A stretch of 64,000 nt of DNA from Adhaeribacter arboris (GCF_003023845.1 NZ_PYFT01000001.1:4216001-4280000), one strand, 5' to 3'. Counted from the stretch's first letter, positions 1 through 9,500 are shown. Translations and numbers: made by a program. The notes: a model not told the origin generated them from the letters alone.

Positions 1-1
1 G

Positions 2-892
2 CAAATTCAGGCTCCGGAAGAAAGAATCAATGCTGCCACTGCTTTATCTAAATCAGTTTCCTGGGGCTTGGGAGTAGGCTTGCAGGAGACACCCGAAGGA
101 AAAGCATTTTGGCATTGGGGCGATAATTATAGTTTCCGGTGTTACGTACTGGCTTACCCGAAAGAAAAAATGAGCGTGGTATATTTTACCAACAGCAATA
201 ATGGCTTAAGTGTCGCCAACCGAATTATGCACTTGGTAACCAAGCGGGAACAACCGGCCATTGCCTTTATCGATTACGAACAATATACCAGCCCCGGCTT
301 TTTGTTCCGGCAAGGTATTCCCAAACAAGGAGTAACCGCCGCTATTAAACCTTTCTTAAAGCCCGATAATAAGCCGGATATTGCCGAAGAAGAGCTGAAT
401 AGCATTGGTTACCAGTTACTGCGCAGCGGGAAAGTACAAGAAGGGAAAGAAGTGCTGCAATTAAATTTGGAAGCGTACCCGCAATCGGCGAATGTGTACG
501 ATAGCTACGCGTATGCCTGTCTGCTAAACGGCGAAAAAGACGCCGCCGCCCAGAATTATTTTAAAGCCTACGCCCTCGACCCCAAAAACAAAGAAGCCAA
601 ACAGATTGCTGACCAACTTACCGCGGCGCAAGCACCCAAAGGCAACGCAGAGTTTAAATTAAAAGGTTACGGGACTGCTAAACTAATTACCCTGGCCGGC
701 AGCTTTAACGATTGGAATGCGTACCGTAATTTTTTTGTAAAACAAGGCGACGAATGGGTATGCCGCCTGGATTTAACTCCCGGAAAATACCAATACAAAA
801 TAGTAATTGACGGCGACTGGATATTAGACCCTAATAATAAAGAAACTGCCGAAGAAAATGGCTATAAAAATTCGTTGTTAGTGGTAAAGTAA
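2..892 (+). CDS. Serine hydrolase (beta-lactamase family), 3' part, with TPR-like and glycogen-binding domains
   Basis: The reading frame is open from base 2, so the gene starts left of the window; 296 residues are visible. The first part resembles the C-terminal part of a class C beta-lactamase/esterase-like serine hydrolase. The HWG at about residues 37-39, inside WHWGDN, fits the family's third active-site motif (H/K-x-G). The Ser-x-x-Lys and Tyr motifs would lie off the edge. A helical TPR-like stretch follows (about residues 120-200, with YDSYAYACLLNG and FKAYALDPKNK). The C-terminal 80 or so residues resemble the CBM48/AMPK glycogen-binding fold (FNDWN, then GKYQYKIVIDGDWILDPNN). Such three-part secreted hydrolases are common in Bacteroidota. 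The substrate is unknown. The TTG at 68 is only an internal codon, not the start. Confidence 0.8.
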   Translation, partial: QIQAPEERINAATALSKSVSWGLGVGLQETPEGKAFWHWGDNYSFRCYVLAYPKEKMSVVYFTNSNNGLSVANRIMHLVTKREQPAIAFIDYEQYTSPGFLFRQGIPKQGVTAAIKPFLKPDNKPDIAEEELNSIGYQLLRSGKVQEGKEVLQLNLEAYPQSANVYDSYAYACLLNGEKDAAAQNYFKAYALDPKNKEAKQIADQLTAAQAPKGNAEFKLKGYGTAKLITLAGSFNDWNAYRNFFVKQGDEWVCRLDLTPGKYQYKIVIDGDWILDPNNKETAEENGYKNSLLVVK

Positions 893-1040
893 AATTTATT
901 AGGTCTTTTCTTTATCGCTACTACCTAATTAAACTGCTTTCCGGGAGAAGTAACAAATATAAGTTCGGCTTTTAGTTGGGCTTAATGCATAGGACTTCAA
1001 CCACATTGGCAGGAAGACTAAAATTGCTTAACTTTATTAA

Positions 1041-1564
1041 TTGAAAAAGCAAAACGAACCACTTAATTTCGAGATTGACAAGCTTACTAATTCTATTGAG
1101 AACATTGTTACTCGCGACAGTTTTCCGACGGACGTACTAGTACTTTCCAAGGCAGATTTAAAACATATAAGTAAAAGAATAGTTGGGAGTTTGATTGGAA
1201 GAATGAATTTAAACAAGCAGATAGAGATATTTATAAATTAACTATCGTTAACAACCTCACTGTTGTTCAAGGACTCAGAAGCCTGACCGAGAAACAAGAC
1301 CACATTTACTTACACCTTATTGAAAGTGCCCCGTTTAATAAAGGAAAGAATAAAATGTATGCTGGTGTACCAGGGAATTTAGTGGCCTTTGCCTGTAAAT
1401 TATCTTTCCATAGAGGTCACGATGGCTTTGTATCTTTTCTGGCCAAATTAAGACTGATAGACCATCATCAGCAAACATTGCAAGCGGTACATGTTGGCGG
1501 ACATTTAATGGTTATAAATACAACTGGTGCACTTAAGCTGATTGACAAGTACTTTACAACTTAA
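1041..1564 (+). pseudogene. Frameshifted conserved hypothetical gene (about 174 residues if repaired)
   Basis: Two reading frames together give one continuous protein. Bases 1041 to about 1183 encode a stretch with EPLNFEIDKLTNSIEN. From 1184 the protein continues in another frame as WEFDWKNEFKQADRDIYKL, and runs without a stop through GNLVAFACKLSFHRGHDGFV to 1564. The break is at the TTGGG around 1183-1187. No ATG opens the gene: a stop codon (1038) lies directly before the TTG at 1041, so the true start may also be lost. From memory, this resembles a widespread small Bacteroidota protein of unknown function. The small gene at 1569 usually follows it and is damaged here too. A sequencing error is possible, but damage to both neighbours favours real decay. 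Confidence 0.6.
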
Positions 1565-1568
1565 AATT

Positions 1569-1742
1569 ATGGGGCTAATAAAAGAACCTCAAAATATTGA
1601 CTTTACGGTTGACCCATGACCGTTAATAGAAGAAGAACAGAAAACAATCAGTAACTATATTCAAGCTGAGAAAGCAAAGAACAAGGCAAAAGCAGAAAAA
1701 AAAGCATTAAGCTCAATAAAACCTTTCCAGCAGGCAGGTTAA
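1569..1742 (+). pseudogene. Small conserved hypothetical protein with an in-frame stop
   Basis: An ATG at 1569 starts MGLIKEPQNIDFTVDP, then a TGA stop at 1617-1619, then the same frame continues as PLIEEEQKTISNYIQAEKAK to a TAA at 1740-1742. Reading through gives about 57 residues with a lysine-rich tail. From memory, relatives have Arg at the stop position (VDPRPL), so a CGA to TGA change would explain it. The gene begins four bases after the frameshifted gene upstream, so the two were probably one operon and have decayed together. Function unknown. Confidence 0.5.
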
Positions 1743-1981
1743 CATTTGACAGTTACTGCTATTACCTTTCGATAGGCTGATAAGGATAGTTGCAGAAGCG
1801 AACAATAGATTGTACTACAACCGGACAGTTTCACCCAAAATACGCACAAACAGTATATTAACTGATTAATAATCAGCAGATTATATTATTGGCATTGTTC
1901 TTATTGTTAATTCAGGGTCTATTCCCGGCAGTATTTGTTCCGGAAAAGAAGCATTATCCGGTACTCTTAATCTGATACATT

Positions 1982-4360
1982 ATGCTCCAGCACACCTTAC
2001 TCCTGGCCTACCGCAGCTTTTTGCGGTTTAAAAGTACGTTTCTCATTAATTTGATTGGTTTGTCTACGGGCATGGCTTGTACTTTATTCATTTACCTTTG
2101 GGTAAACAGCGAAGTACACGTTGATAAATTCCACGCGAAAGATGAACGGCTTTTCCAGGTAATGGAGCGCCGGCAAAACGCGGATGATATTATCATGAGT
2201 GAAATGACCTCCGGCCCGGTAGCAGAAACGTTGGTGGAAGAAATGCCGGAGGTAGAATACGCGGCGGCGGTAATGCATTATTCGTGGTTTCCCAAATTTA
2301 CCCTTTCTATCGGCGAAGAGGATCGCCAGGCCTTTAAGGGAACCGGACAATTTGCCAGCCAGGACTTTTTCCAGGTTTTTTCCTACGGCCTTATTCAGGG
2401 CCAGGCCAAAGACGTATTGCGCGATAAAAACGCGATTGTGCTATCGGAAGAACTGGCGCAAAAATTATTTCACACCACGCAAAATGCGGTGGGCAAAACC
2501 ATGGTTTGGAAAGTGGGCCCTTTAAAAAAGCCCGTAATCGTTACAGGTATTTTTAAGGATGTTCCGGCTAATTCTTCCGAACAGTTTGATTTTTTATTGT
2601 CTTTTGAAGCCTGGAAAGATATCAATCCCGGCGTTTTAGAATGGGGAAATAATGGCACGCATACCTATGCGGTTTTAAAAGCCGGCGCTAACCCGGAACA
2701 GTTTAATAGTAAAATTACGAACCTGTTAGCTAGCAAAGTAGGCAGTACAAACCGGCAACTGTTGCTGAAGCCCTATTCGCAGAAGTATTTATATGGTCAC
2801 TACGAAAATGGGGTACAAACGGGCGGCAGAATTGTGTACGTCAAGCTCTTTTCGGTTATTGCTCTGTTTATTCTCCTGATTGCCTGCATTAATTTCATGA
2901 ATCTTTCTACGGCCAAAGCCAGCAGCCGAACCAAAGAAATAGGGGTGAAAAAAGTAATGGGCGCTACCCGCAACACGCTTGTTTGGCAATATTTGAGCGA
3001 GTCGCTGCTCATGGCTTTTATATCTTTGGGGGTAGCCCTTTTACTGGTTGTTTTGTTACTACCGGCTTTCAATCAGATTACCGACAAACAGCTAACTCTT
3101 ACCCCAAGCCTCCCCTTCATCCTGGCGATTTTAATGGTTACCTTATGCACCGGCTTGATCGCCGGCAGTTATCCCGCCTTATATTTATCTGGGTTTAATC
3201 CGGTAGCGGTATTAAAAGGAAAGCTGCAAACTGTATTAGGGGAAGTGTTAATCCGTAAAGGATTAGTGGTGTTTCAGTTCTCGTTGTCGGTTATTTTAAT
3301 TGTGGCGGTGTTGGTGGTATACCGGCAAATTGGGTATATCCAAACCAAACAGTTAGGCTACGACAAAGACAATATTATTTATTTTGACCGGCAGGGCAAA
3401 CTCTACGAAAATTTGGAAGCATTTCTGGCCGCCGTAAAAAATACACCGGGCGTGGTAAATGCCTCCAGCATTAGCAGCAGTATTATTGGCAGCCACAATA
3501 CAACGGGCGGTCTGGACTGGGAAGGTAAAAATCCGAACGAAAGTATCGATTTCGAATTAGTAAGCGTGAATTACGACCTGCTTCAAATGTTGGGTATTCA
3601 AATGGCCGCCGGAAGAGCTTTTTCCAAAAATTTCGCTACCGATAATACCAAAATCATTTTTAATGAAGCGGCCATTACTGCCATGGGATTAAAAGACCCG
3701 GTGGGTAAAAATATTAACCTCTGGGGTACAAATATGGAGATTGTGGGAGTAGCGAAAGATTTTCATTTTGAATCGCTCCACGAAAATGTGAAACCCTTGT
3801 TTTTTAGATTAGAGCCTCCGCAAACCAATACCATAATGGTAAAAACCAGGGCGGGGCAAACCAAAGCAGTTATCGGTAAACTTCGCCACTTGTACGAAGA
3901 ATTTAATCCCGGCTTTACTTTCGATTATACCTTTCTGGACCAGGATTTTCAGGCGCAATACGTAGCCGAACAAAGGGTGGCCATCCTTTCCCGTTACTTT
4001 GCCGGTTTGGCTATTCTTATTTCGTGCCTGGGTTTATTTGGTTTAGCCGCTTTTACCGCCGAACGTCGCCGCAAAGAGATTGGGGTACGGAAAGTATTAG
4101 GAGCCAGCCGCTTCAGCATTGTGTACTTATTATCCGGCGACTTTACTAAACTGGTGGTAATTTCTATTGGTGTTGCGTTGCCAGTTAGCTACCTCATTGT
4201 AAAAAATTGGTTGCAGGATTTTGAATACCGGGTAGCTTTAGAATGGTGGTACTTTATAGGAGCTGGTTTGGCTGCATTAGTAATTGCCTGGCTAACGGTG
4301 AGCACGCAGGCCGTAAAAGCGGCCTCGGCAAACCCCACGCAGAGCCTAAAAGATGAGTAA
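1982..4360 (+). CDS. ABC transporter permease, MacB/FtsX type
   Basis: A 792-residue inner-membrane permease of the MacB/FtsX type. The N-terminal membrane segment is at about residues 17-40 (FLINLIGLSTGMACTLFIYLW). A large periplasmic MacB-like core follows to about residue 280. Then comes a first FtsX unit with three membrane segments (about 285-400, including the cytoplasmic TKEIGVKKVMGATR loop), a second periplasmic core, and a second FtsX unit at the C-terminus (about 670-790, RRRKEIGVRKVLGASR). Two FtsX units in one chain is the usual Bacteroidota form. Partner ATPases and membrane-fusion proteins are not adjacent. Relatives export peptides, lipoproteins or drugs; the substrate cannot be inferred here. 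The ATG start gives the expected MLQHTLLLAYRSFLRFK N-terminus. A strong hairpin terminator follows. Confidence 0.9.
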   Translation: MLQHTLLLAYRSFLRFKSTFLINLIGLSTGMACTLFIYLWVNSEVHVDKFHAKDERLFQVMERRQNADDIIMSEMTSGPVAETLVEEMPEVEYAAAVMHYSWFPKFTLSIGEEDRQAFKGTGQFASQDFFQVFSYGLIQGQAKDVLRDKNAIVLSEELAQKLFHTTQNAVGKTMVWKVGPLKKPVIVTGIFKDVPANSSEQFDFLLSFEAWKDINPGVLEWGNNGTHTYAVLKAGANPEQFNSKITNLLASKVGSTNRQLLLKPYSQKYLYGHYENGVQTGGRIVYVKLFSVIALFILLIACINFMNLSTAKASSRTKEIGVKKVMGATRNTLVWQYLSESLLMAFISLGVALLLVVLLLPAFNQITDKQLTLTPSLPFILAILMVTLCTGLIAGSYPALYLSGFNPVAVLKGKLQTVLGEVLIRKGLVVFQFSLSVILIVAVLVVYRQIGYIQTKQLGYDKDNIIYFDRQGKLYENLEAFLAAVKNTPGVVNASSISSSIIGSHNTTGGLDWEGKNPNESIDFELVSVNYDLLQMLGIQMAAGRAFSKNFATDNTKIIFNEAAITAMGLKDPVGKNINLWGTNMEIVGVAKDFHFESLHENVKPLFFRLEPPQTNTIMVKTRAGQTKAVIGKLRHLYEEFNPGFTFDYTFLDQDFQAQYVAEQRVAILSRYFAGLAILISCLGLFGLAAFTAERRRKEIGVRKVLGASRFSIVYLLSGDFTKLVVISIGVALPVSYLIVKNWLQDFEYRVALEWWYFIGAGLAALVIAWLTVSTQAVKAASANPTQSLKDE

Positions 4361-4440
4361 ACGCGGAGTTAACGTAAACGAGTTTGGCGAACAAGCTAAT
4401 TGCTTTTGGCGAGAATAGCCGAACCAATAGAATACAGACA

Positions 4441-4492
4441 AAAAGAGAATGCCCGGACGTTAAAAAAAGCGTCCGGGCATTCTCTTTTTTTT
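4441..4492. terminator. Bidirectional hairpin terminator
   Basis: Perfect 18-bp inverted repeat, AAAGAGAATGCCCGGACG at 4442-4459 and its complement at 4470-4487, with a ten-base A-rich loop and a T run on the plus strand (A run on the other side). It separates the convergent ABC permease and ABC-F genes and can serve both. Confidence 0.85.
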
Positions 4493-4498
4493 AAAATT

Positions 4499-6142
4499 TT
4501 ACTTTTTCGCGGTTCGTTCTATTTCACGAAGGTTTTCCATTTTTTTGTTGCGCAGGAAACCGTTAATATCTTCGAAGTGCTCTTTAATGCGTTTGTTACC
4601 AAATTCAAATACTTTGGTCGCCAGGCCATCCAGAAAATCGCGGTCGTGCGATACCAGGATCAAAGTGCCGTCGAAGGCTTTCAGCGCGTCTTTCAGGATG
4701 TCTTTGGTTTTAATGTCCAGGTGGTTGGTCGGCTCATCCAGAATCAATAAATTAACCGGCTGCAGTAGTAATTTAATCATGGCCAAACGGGTTTTCTCGC
4801 CACCCGAAAGCACCTTTACTTTTTTCTCGATGGTATCGCCGCTAAACATAAAAGCGCCCAGAATATTTTTAATGTTGGTGCGCACGTCGCCCACGGCAAT
4901 CTGGTCAATGGTTTGGAAAACAGTGAGTTCGCCATCGAGTAAAGCGGCCTGGTTCTGAGCAAAATAGCCGATCATGGCATTGTGGCCCAGATGCAATTTG
5001 CCCTCGTACTCTATTTCGCCCATAATGGCTTTCACCAACGTCGATTTACCTTCGCCGTTTTTGCCCACAAAAGCTACTTTCTGGCCCCGCTCAATGGTAA
5101 GCGAAGCATCCTGAAAAACCGTGTGGTCACCGTATTTCTTGGTGAGATGATCTACGATCACGGGGTAATTACCGGAACGCGGCGCGGGCGGAAATTTTAA
5201 ATTTAAATGCGAGGTATCTACTTCGTCTACCTCAATCAGTTCTATTTTCTCCAGCATTTTTACCCGCGATTGTACCTGTAAGGTTTTGGAATAAGTGCCT
5301 TTAAAACGGTCGATAAATCCCTGGATTTCGGCAATTTCTTTCTGCTGGTCTTCGAACTGGCGCTGCTGTTGCTCCCGTCGCTCTTGCCGCAACTGCAAAT
5401 ACTGGCTGTAATTTACTTTGTAATCGTAAATGCGGCCCATGGTCACCTCAATGGTGCGGTTGGTAATATTATCCACGAACGTTTTATCGTGCGAAATAAC
5501 CATTACGGCCTTGGCATTATTTACCAGAAATTCTTCGAGCCACTGAATGGATTCAATATCCAGGTGGTTGGTCGGCTCATCGAGCAAAATCAAATCGGGT
5601 TGTTGCAGGAGGATTTTGGCCAGTTCAATGCGCATGCGCCAGCCGCCGCTGAACTCCCGGGTAGACCGCAAAAAATCTTCCCGCGTAAAGCCCAACCCCT
5701 TGAGCGTTTTCTCTACTTCGGCATCAAAGTTAATTTCTTCGACGGAGTAATATTTTTCGCTGAGCTCCGATACTTGTTCAATAATCGCGTAGTATTCTTC
5801 TGATTCGTAATCGGTGCGGGTTTCAAGTTGGGCATTCAGCTCGTCCATCTCGGTTTTCATAGCCAGAATTTTACCGAAAGCTTTGGACGCCTCTTCAAAT
5901 ACGGTGCAATCGTCTTCGGTGAGTAAATGCTGCGGCAAATAAGCGATTACGGCATCTTTGGGCGCCGATACTTTGCCCCGGGTGGGTTTACTTTCGCCGG
6001 CAATAATTTTAAGTAAGGTTGATTTTCCCGCCCCATTTTTGCCCATTAAGGCAATGCGGTCCGTCTCGTTGATATTAAAACCCACATTGCTAAAAAGAGG
6101 TGCCCCGTTGAACTCTACACTAACCGAATCTACTGAAATCAT
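4499..6142 (-). CDS. ABC-F family ATP-binding protein
   Basis: A soluble 547-residue protein with two ABC ATPase domains in one chain and no membrane segments, which defines the ABC-F class (ribosome-acting factors such as EttA, Uup and YheS). Domain 1 has Walker A GKNGAGKST (residues 34-42), signature FSGGWRMRIELAK and Walker B LILLDEPTNHLD. Domain 2 has Walker A GKNGEGKST, signature LSGGEKTRLAM and Walker B LLILDEPTNHLD. The linker between them is charged and helical (RQERREQQQRQFEDQQ), as expected of the P-site tRNA interaction motif. Family members rescue or tune translating ribosomes, and some protect against antibiotics. The sequence does not say which role applies here. The start is ATG, MISVDSVSVEF. 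It is transcribed towards the ABC permease. Confidence 0.9.
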   Translation of the reverse strand: MISVDSVSVEFNGAPLFSNVGFNINETDRIALMGKNGAGKSTLLKIIAGESKPTRGKVSAPKDAVIAYLPQHLLTEDDCTVFEEASKAFGKILAMKTEMDELNAQLETRTDYESEEYYAIIEQVSELSEKYYSVEEINFDAEVEKTLKGLGFTREDFLRSTREFSGGWRMRIELAKILLQQPDLILLDEPTNHLDIESIQWLEEFLVNNAKAVMVISHDKTFVDNITNRTIEVTMGRIYDYKVNYSQYLQLRQERREQQQRQFEDQQKEIAEIQGFIDRFKGTYSKTLQVQSRVKMLEKIELIEVDEVDTSHLNLKFPPAPRSGNYPVIVDHLTKKYGDHTVFQDASLTIERGQKVAFVGKNGEGKSTLVKAIMGEIEYEGKLHLGHNAMIGYFAQNQAALLDGELTVFQTIDQIAVGDVRTNIKNILGAFMFSGDTIEKKVKVLSGGEKTRLAMIKLLLQPVNLLILDEPTNHLDIKTKDILKDALKAFDGTLILVSHDRDFLDGLATKVFEFGNKRIKEHFEDINGFLRNKKMENLREIERTAKK

Positions 6143-6566
6143 GATACTTATAAATGAGGCCGCAAAGATACTCGTATTTTTACTTTCTTGCGTTATCCTC
6201 CGGTAAGTAAAGTACGTTCGAAATTATCTAAAGCCCTTTCGGCCAGTTTAAAGCCAAAAAATGCTTAAACTTGGCGGTGATTTGGATTTATTTGCGGTGT
6301 AAAATACAAATATTGACAGGTATATTTCAAGTGACTACAAAAAGTACGATAAAACTTTCGCCTATTTAAGAGCTGACAACAAGGCAGATCGGCTGCACAA
6401 CCGGCAGTTTGTAAGATCAGTACCGGACGGTAAGCCGAACAGCTTCTAGCAGGTTTTCACATTCATTCAATTACTGCTCTGTCATCTACTTTACAGGTAA
6501 AACAGTCCTTCACTGACTTTAGGAATAACATCACGGGCAGTATCGTTTATAAACAATCCTCGATTT
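6143..6566. other. Intergenic region, no gene seen
   Basis: The divergent gap between the ABC-F gene and the first short-chain dehydrogenase. No open frame of note. It must hold the ABC-F promoter. The dehydrogenase promoter element begins at 6567. Confidence 0.5.
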
Positions 6567-6622
6567 GGTTATAAAAATCCGCAATTAGGTTACGTCTTAC
6601 TCCTTACCTCTGATGACATTTG
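6567..6622 (+). promoter_or_regulatory. Promoter with shared upstream element, copy A
   Basis: A 29-base element (6567-6595) ends in TTAGGTTACGT, followed by exactly 19 bases and a -7-like box GACATTTG (6615-6622). The same arrangement occurs before the dehydrogenase genes at 7683 and 9658, with TTAG(G/A)TTAC and the AAATCC/AAATTCC core kept. Bacteroidota -7 boxes read TAnnTTTG. An AraC-type regulator or sigma factor binding at the upstream part is inferred. Confidence 0.6.
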
Positions 6623-6653
6623 TTGCATAATCTCAAAATTAAAAATTAACAAA

Positions 6654-7415
6654 ATGAATAACGAACGTATTGCCCTGGTTACCGGGGCGAATCAAGGGGT
6701 GGGCTTTCAGGTGGCCAAAGAGCTGGTGGCAAACGGCCACCAAGTGTTTATCGGGTCACGTAACCTCCAGCGGGGGGAAGCCGCGGCCAAGGAGATTAGC
6801 GAGGGCGCTATCCCGCTCCAACTCGATGTAACAGACCGGGCTTCCATTGCGGCTGCGGCAGAGCGGATACGCACCGAGTTTGGCCGCCTCGACCTGTTGG
6901 TTAACAACGCAGCTATTTCAAATACGCGCATGCAGCAGTTGGGCCTGTCCCTTCGCGAGTACGCCCAGATTACCTTAGCGAGCAATGCCTCCCTCGATGA
7001 AGTAAAAGAAATTTGGGAAACCAACGTATTCGGGGTACTCGCTGTTTATCAGGCGATGTTGCCGCTCCTGCGCCAGTCGGAAGACGCTCGTATCGTCAAT
7101 GTATCGAGCGGTGTCGGCTCCCTTGCCACCAATGCAGACCCGGCTTTCCCTTACCGCGCCTTTTACAGTGTGGGGTATTCCGCCTCGAAAACGGCTCTGA
7201 ATGCCGTAACCCTGGCGATGATGGTGGAGTTAGAGTCTACCAACATAAAAATCAATTTAGTTTCACCGGGCTTCACCAAGACGAACCTCAACGGATTTGA
7301 GGGTATGGAATCTATCGAAGAGGGTTCCCGCGAAGTGGTGCGGGTGGCGCTACTCGGCGCAGACGGTCCGTCAGGCACATACACGATGTGGGAAAATACC
7401 ACCATCCCGTGGTAG
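6654..7415 (+). CDS. Short-chain dehydrogenase/reductase (SDR)
   Basis: A 253-residue classical SDR. The N-terminal nucleotide-binding motif is TGANQGVG, with the NNAA motif near residue 86, a catalytic Ser in NVSSGVGS, and YSASK as the catalytic Tyr-x-x-x-Lys. GSRN after the second strand suggests NADPH preference. The substrate is unknown; relatives reduce ketones, quinones or sugars. The start ATG is at 6654, just after an A-rich leader. The gene is visibly richer in G and C than the two SDR genes downstream (for example the stretch 6770-6900), so it may have come from another source even though its promoter matches theirs. It is not obviously an ancient duplicate of its neighbours. Confidence 0.85.
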   Translation: MNNERIALVTGANQGVGFQVAKELVANGHQVFIGSRNLQRGEAAAKEISEGAIPLQLDVTDRASIAAAAERIRTEFGRLDLLVNNAAISNTRMQQLGLSLREYAQITLASNASLDEVKEIWETNVFGVLAVYQAMLPLLRQSEDARIVNVSSGVGSLATNADPAFPYRAFYSVGYSASKTALNAVTLAMMVELESTNIKINLVSPGFTKTNLNGFEGMESIEEGSREVVRVALLGADGPSGTYTMWENTTIPW

Positions 7416-7601
7416 TATGGTGTTAGCGGGTTTCATGAAGAATAAAATTTCAAAAGGGAAAAAGAGAAAAATATTTCGTACAAACTGGAATCTTTATTTT
7501 GCTTTAAACCGGATGCCGTCCTTACCGAGCCTTGACAAAAATAAGCGACAGAGAAGACCCGGATGGGCAATCCGTTGACGTACAATCAACCTTCTCATTC
7601 T

Positions 7602-7657
7602 GGCTACGAAATTCCCTGGTTAGGTTACATTTAACAAATAATCCCTGCTGAATTTTG
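7602..7657 (+). promoter_or_regulatory. Promoter with shared upstream element, copy B
   Basis: The element at 7602-7630 contains CTACGAAATTCC and GGTTAGGTTACAT. After 19 bases comes GAATTTTG at 7650-7657, about 25 bases before the ATG of the second SDR. It aligns without gaps to copies A and C, and the similarity with C extends about ten bases further left (TTCTCATT). Confidence 0.65.
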
Positions 7658-7682
7658 TACCTCACAATTAAATAAATAGAAA

Positions 7683-8420
7683 ATGAAAAAAGCGTTAATT
7701 ACAGGAGCCAATAAGAGCATTGGTTTTGAAATTGCCAGACAGCTACTGCAAAAAGGTTATCACGTTTATTTAGGTAGCAGAAAATTAGAAAACGGGGCAG
7801 AGGCAGTAGAAAAGCTCAAAGCCGAAGGTCTTGCAGCAGTTAAAGCCGTACAAATTGATGTAAGCAATACTGCATCTGTAAAAGCGGCTCGTGCTGAAAT
7901 AGGCAAAAAAACAGAAGTGCTTGATGTGCTTATAAACAACGCCGGTATTAATGGTGGGATGCCGCAAACAGCATTAACTGCTGATGCTGACATTATGAAT
8001 GAAGTTTATAATACCAACGTTTTTGGTGTGGTAAGAGTTACCCAGGCTTTTATTGATTTGCTAAGAAAATCTGATCAACCCCGTATTGTAAATGTTTCAT
8101 CAAGCCAAGGTTCTCTTACTTTGCATAGCGATCCTACATCGAAATACTATAACCATAAGGGAGCTACTTACCATCCTTCGAAATCCGCATTAAATATGTA
8201 CACCATCAATTTGGCTTACGAATTACGTGATACGAATTTCAAAGTGAACGCTGTTGACCCAGGCTTTACTGCTACAGATTTTAATAATCACCGGGGAACT
8301 GGTACTGTTGAAGAGGCGGGAGCCCGGATAGTAAAATACGCTACGGTTGATGCCAGTGGGCCAACCGGTAAGTTTTTCAGTGAAGAGATTAATCCTGAAA
8401 CCGGAGTAATTCCGTGGTAG
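7683..8420 (+). CDS. Short-chain dehydrogenase/reductase (SDR)
   Basis: A 245-residue SDR with the cofactor motif TGANKSIG near residues 8-15, GSRK after the second strand (NADPH-type), NNAG near residue 90, a catalytic Ser in NVSSSQGS, and YHPSK as the Tyr-x-x-x-Lys pair. It is similar in length and layout to the SDR at 6654 and ends in the same IPW tripeptide, so the two are probably paralogues within one SDR subfamily of unknown substrate. It has its own promoter (copy B). An AraC-type regulator follows 174 bases downstream on the same strand, which suggests that the regulator controls this gene. Confidence 0.85.
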   Translation: MKKALITGANKSIGFEIARQLLQKGYHVYLGSRKLENGAEAVEKLKAEGLAAVKAVQIDVSNTASVKAARAEIGKKTEVLDVLINNAGINGGMPQTALTADADIMNEVYNTNVFGVVRVTQAFIDLLRKSDQPRIVNVSSSQGSLTLHSDPTSKYYNHKGATYHPSKSALNMYTINLAYELRDTNFKVNAVDPGFTATDFNNHRGTGTVEEAGARIVKYATVDASGPTGKFFSEEINPETGVIPW

Positions 8421-8594
8421 AATTTATCATAATTATTTTTTACTCTTTGGTAAAAACTCAACGCAGCTAGCATTTATACCTTACGAACGTTAGCCATGAC
8501 GATTATTACACTCTCCATAATGGTATTTAGTCTAATGCCTTTATACCTAAATTATTGGGAACCAGAACAAAACAATAATTAATAATCCCACAAA

Positions 8595-9500
8595 ATGGAC
8601 AAGAGCATCCCTCGTAGATTTAAATCAATATCTGAATTTAATCGGGCATTCGGGCAACCCAAACCTTTGCACCCGTTGATAAGCTTGATAGATATTAAAA
8701 ACACGAACATTTTGCCAGACGAGTTATTTAGCTCGTTTATTTTAGATTTCTACAAAATTGCCTATAAGACAAACGTTCATGGGAAAGCAAAATATGGCCA
8801 GAACTATTATGACTTTGGCGAAGGCGGCTTAATATTTTCCGCGCCAAACCAAGTTTTTGAAAGACCTGAAACTGGAAAATCGGGCAATGCATTGCTTATT
8901 CATCCTGATTTTTTGCTTACTTATCCCTTAGCCAAGAAAATAAAACAGTATGGCTTCTTTTCCTACGCAGCAAATGAAGCCTTGCATTTATCAGACAGTG
9001 AAAAGGAAACCATCCTGACTATTTTTAAAATAATTGATGATGAATTAAAAAGCAGGATAGATGATTTCAGCCAGGATGTAATTATATCGCAAATTGAATT
9101 GCTGTTGAATTATAGCAATCGTTTTTACAAGCGGCAATTCATCACCCGTAAAGCAGTAAATAGCGACGTGTTACAAAATTTAGAGAAATTGTTAGATGAT
9201 TATTTCAACAATGAGAAATCATTGCTGCAAGGTATTCCAACGGTGCAATTTCTTGCGGAAAACTTAAATATTTCAGCAAGCTATTTAAGCGATATGTTGC
9301 GCTCCCTTACCGGACAAAATGCACAACAACACATTCACAACAGACTTATGGAGAAAGCGAAAGAATTATTATCTGCCACTAATTTAACGGTTGCAGAAGT
9401 TGCCTATCAGCTTGGTTTCGAATATCCGCAATCGTTTAGTAAATTCTTTAAGACAAAGGCAAAGTTTTCACCTTTAGAATTCAGACAATCCTTTAACTAA
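8595..9500 (+). CDS. AraC-family transcriptional regulator
   Basis: A 301-residue regulator. The N-terminal 180 or so residues form a sensing/dimer domain (contains KYGQNYYDFGEGGL and LLIHPDFLLTYPLAKKIK). The C-terminal 100 residues form the AraC DNA-binding domain, with two helix-turn-helix units: FLAENLNISASYLSDMLRS, and VAEVAYQLGFEYPQSFSKFF followed by the usual SPLEFRQS. It is a clear paralogue of the AraC gene at 15421, and both lie next to oxidoreductase genes. It probably controls the SDR genes around it, whose promoters share an upstream element. The ligand is unknown. Confidence 0.88.
   Translation: MDKSIPRRFKSISEFNRAFGQPKPLHPLISLIDIKNTNILPDELFSSFILDFYKIAYKTNVHGKAKYGQNYYDFGEGGLIFSAPNQVFERPETGKSGNALLIHPDFLLTYPLAKKIKQYGFFSYAANEALHLSDSEKETILTIFKIIDDELKSRIDDFSQDVIISQIELLLNYSNRFYKRQFITRKAVNSDVLQNLEKLLDDYFNNEKSLLQGIPTVQFLAENLNISASYLSDMLRSLTGQNAQQHIHNRLMEKAKELLSATNLTVAEVAYQLGFEYPQSFSKFFKTKAKFSPLEFRQSFN

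Noticed and set aside
4545-5803. Several plus-strand open frames of 70-144 codons across the ABC-F gene
   Set aside because: They lie antisense inside a clearly coding ABC-F gene and have no recognisable protein features.
7297-7578. 93-codon frame overlapping the end of the first SDR
   Set aside because: Its first part overlaps the SDR in another frame, and the rest (many Lys/Arg, no motif) does not look like a protein.
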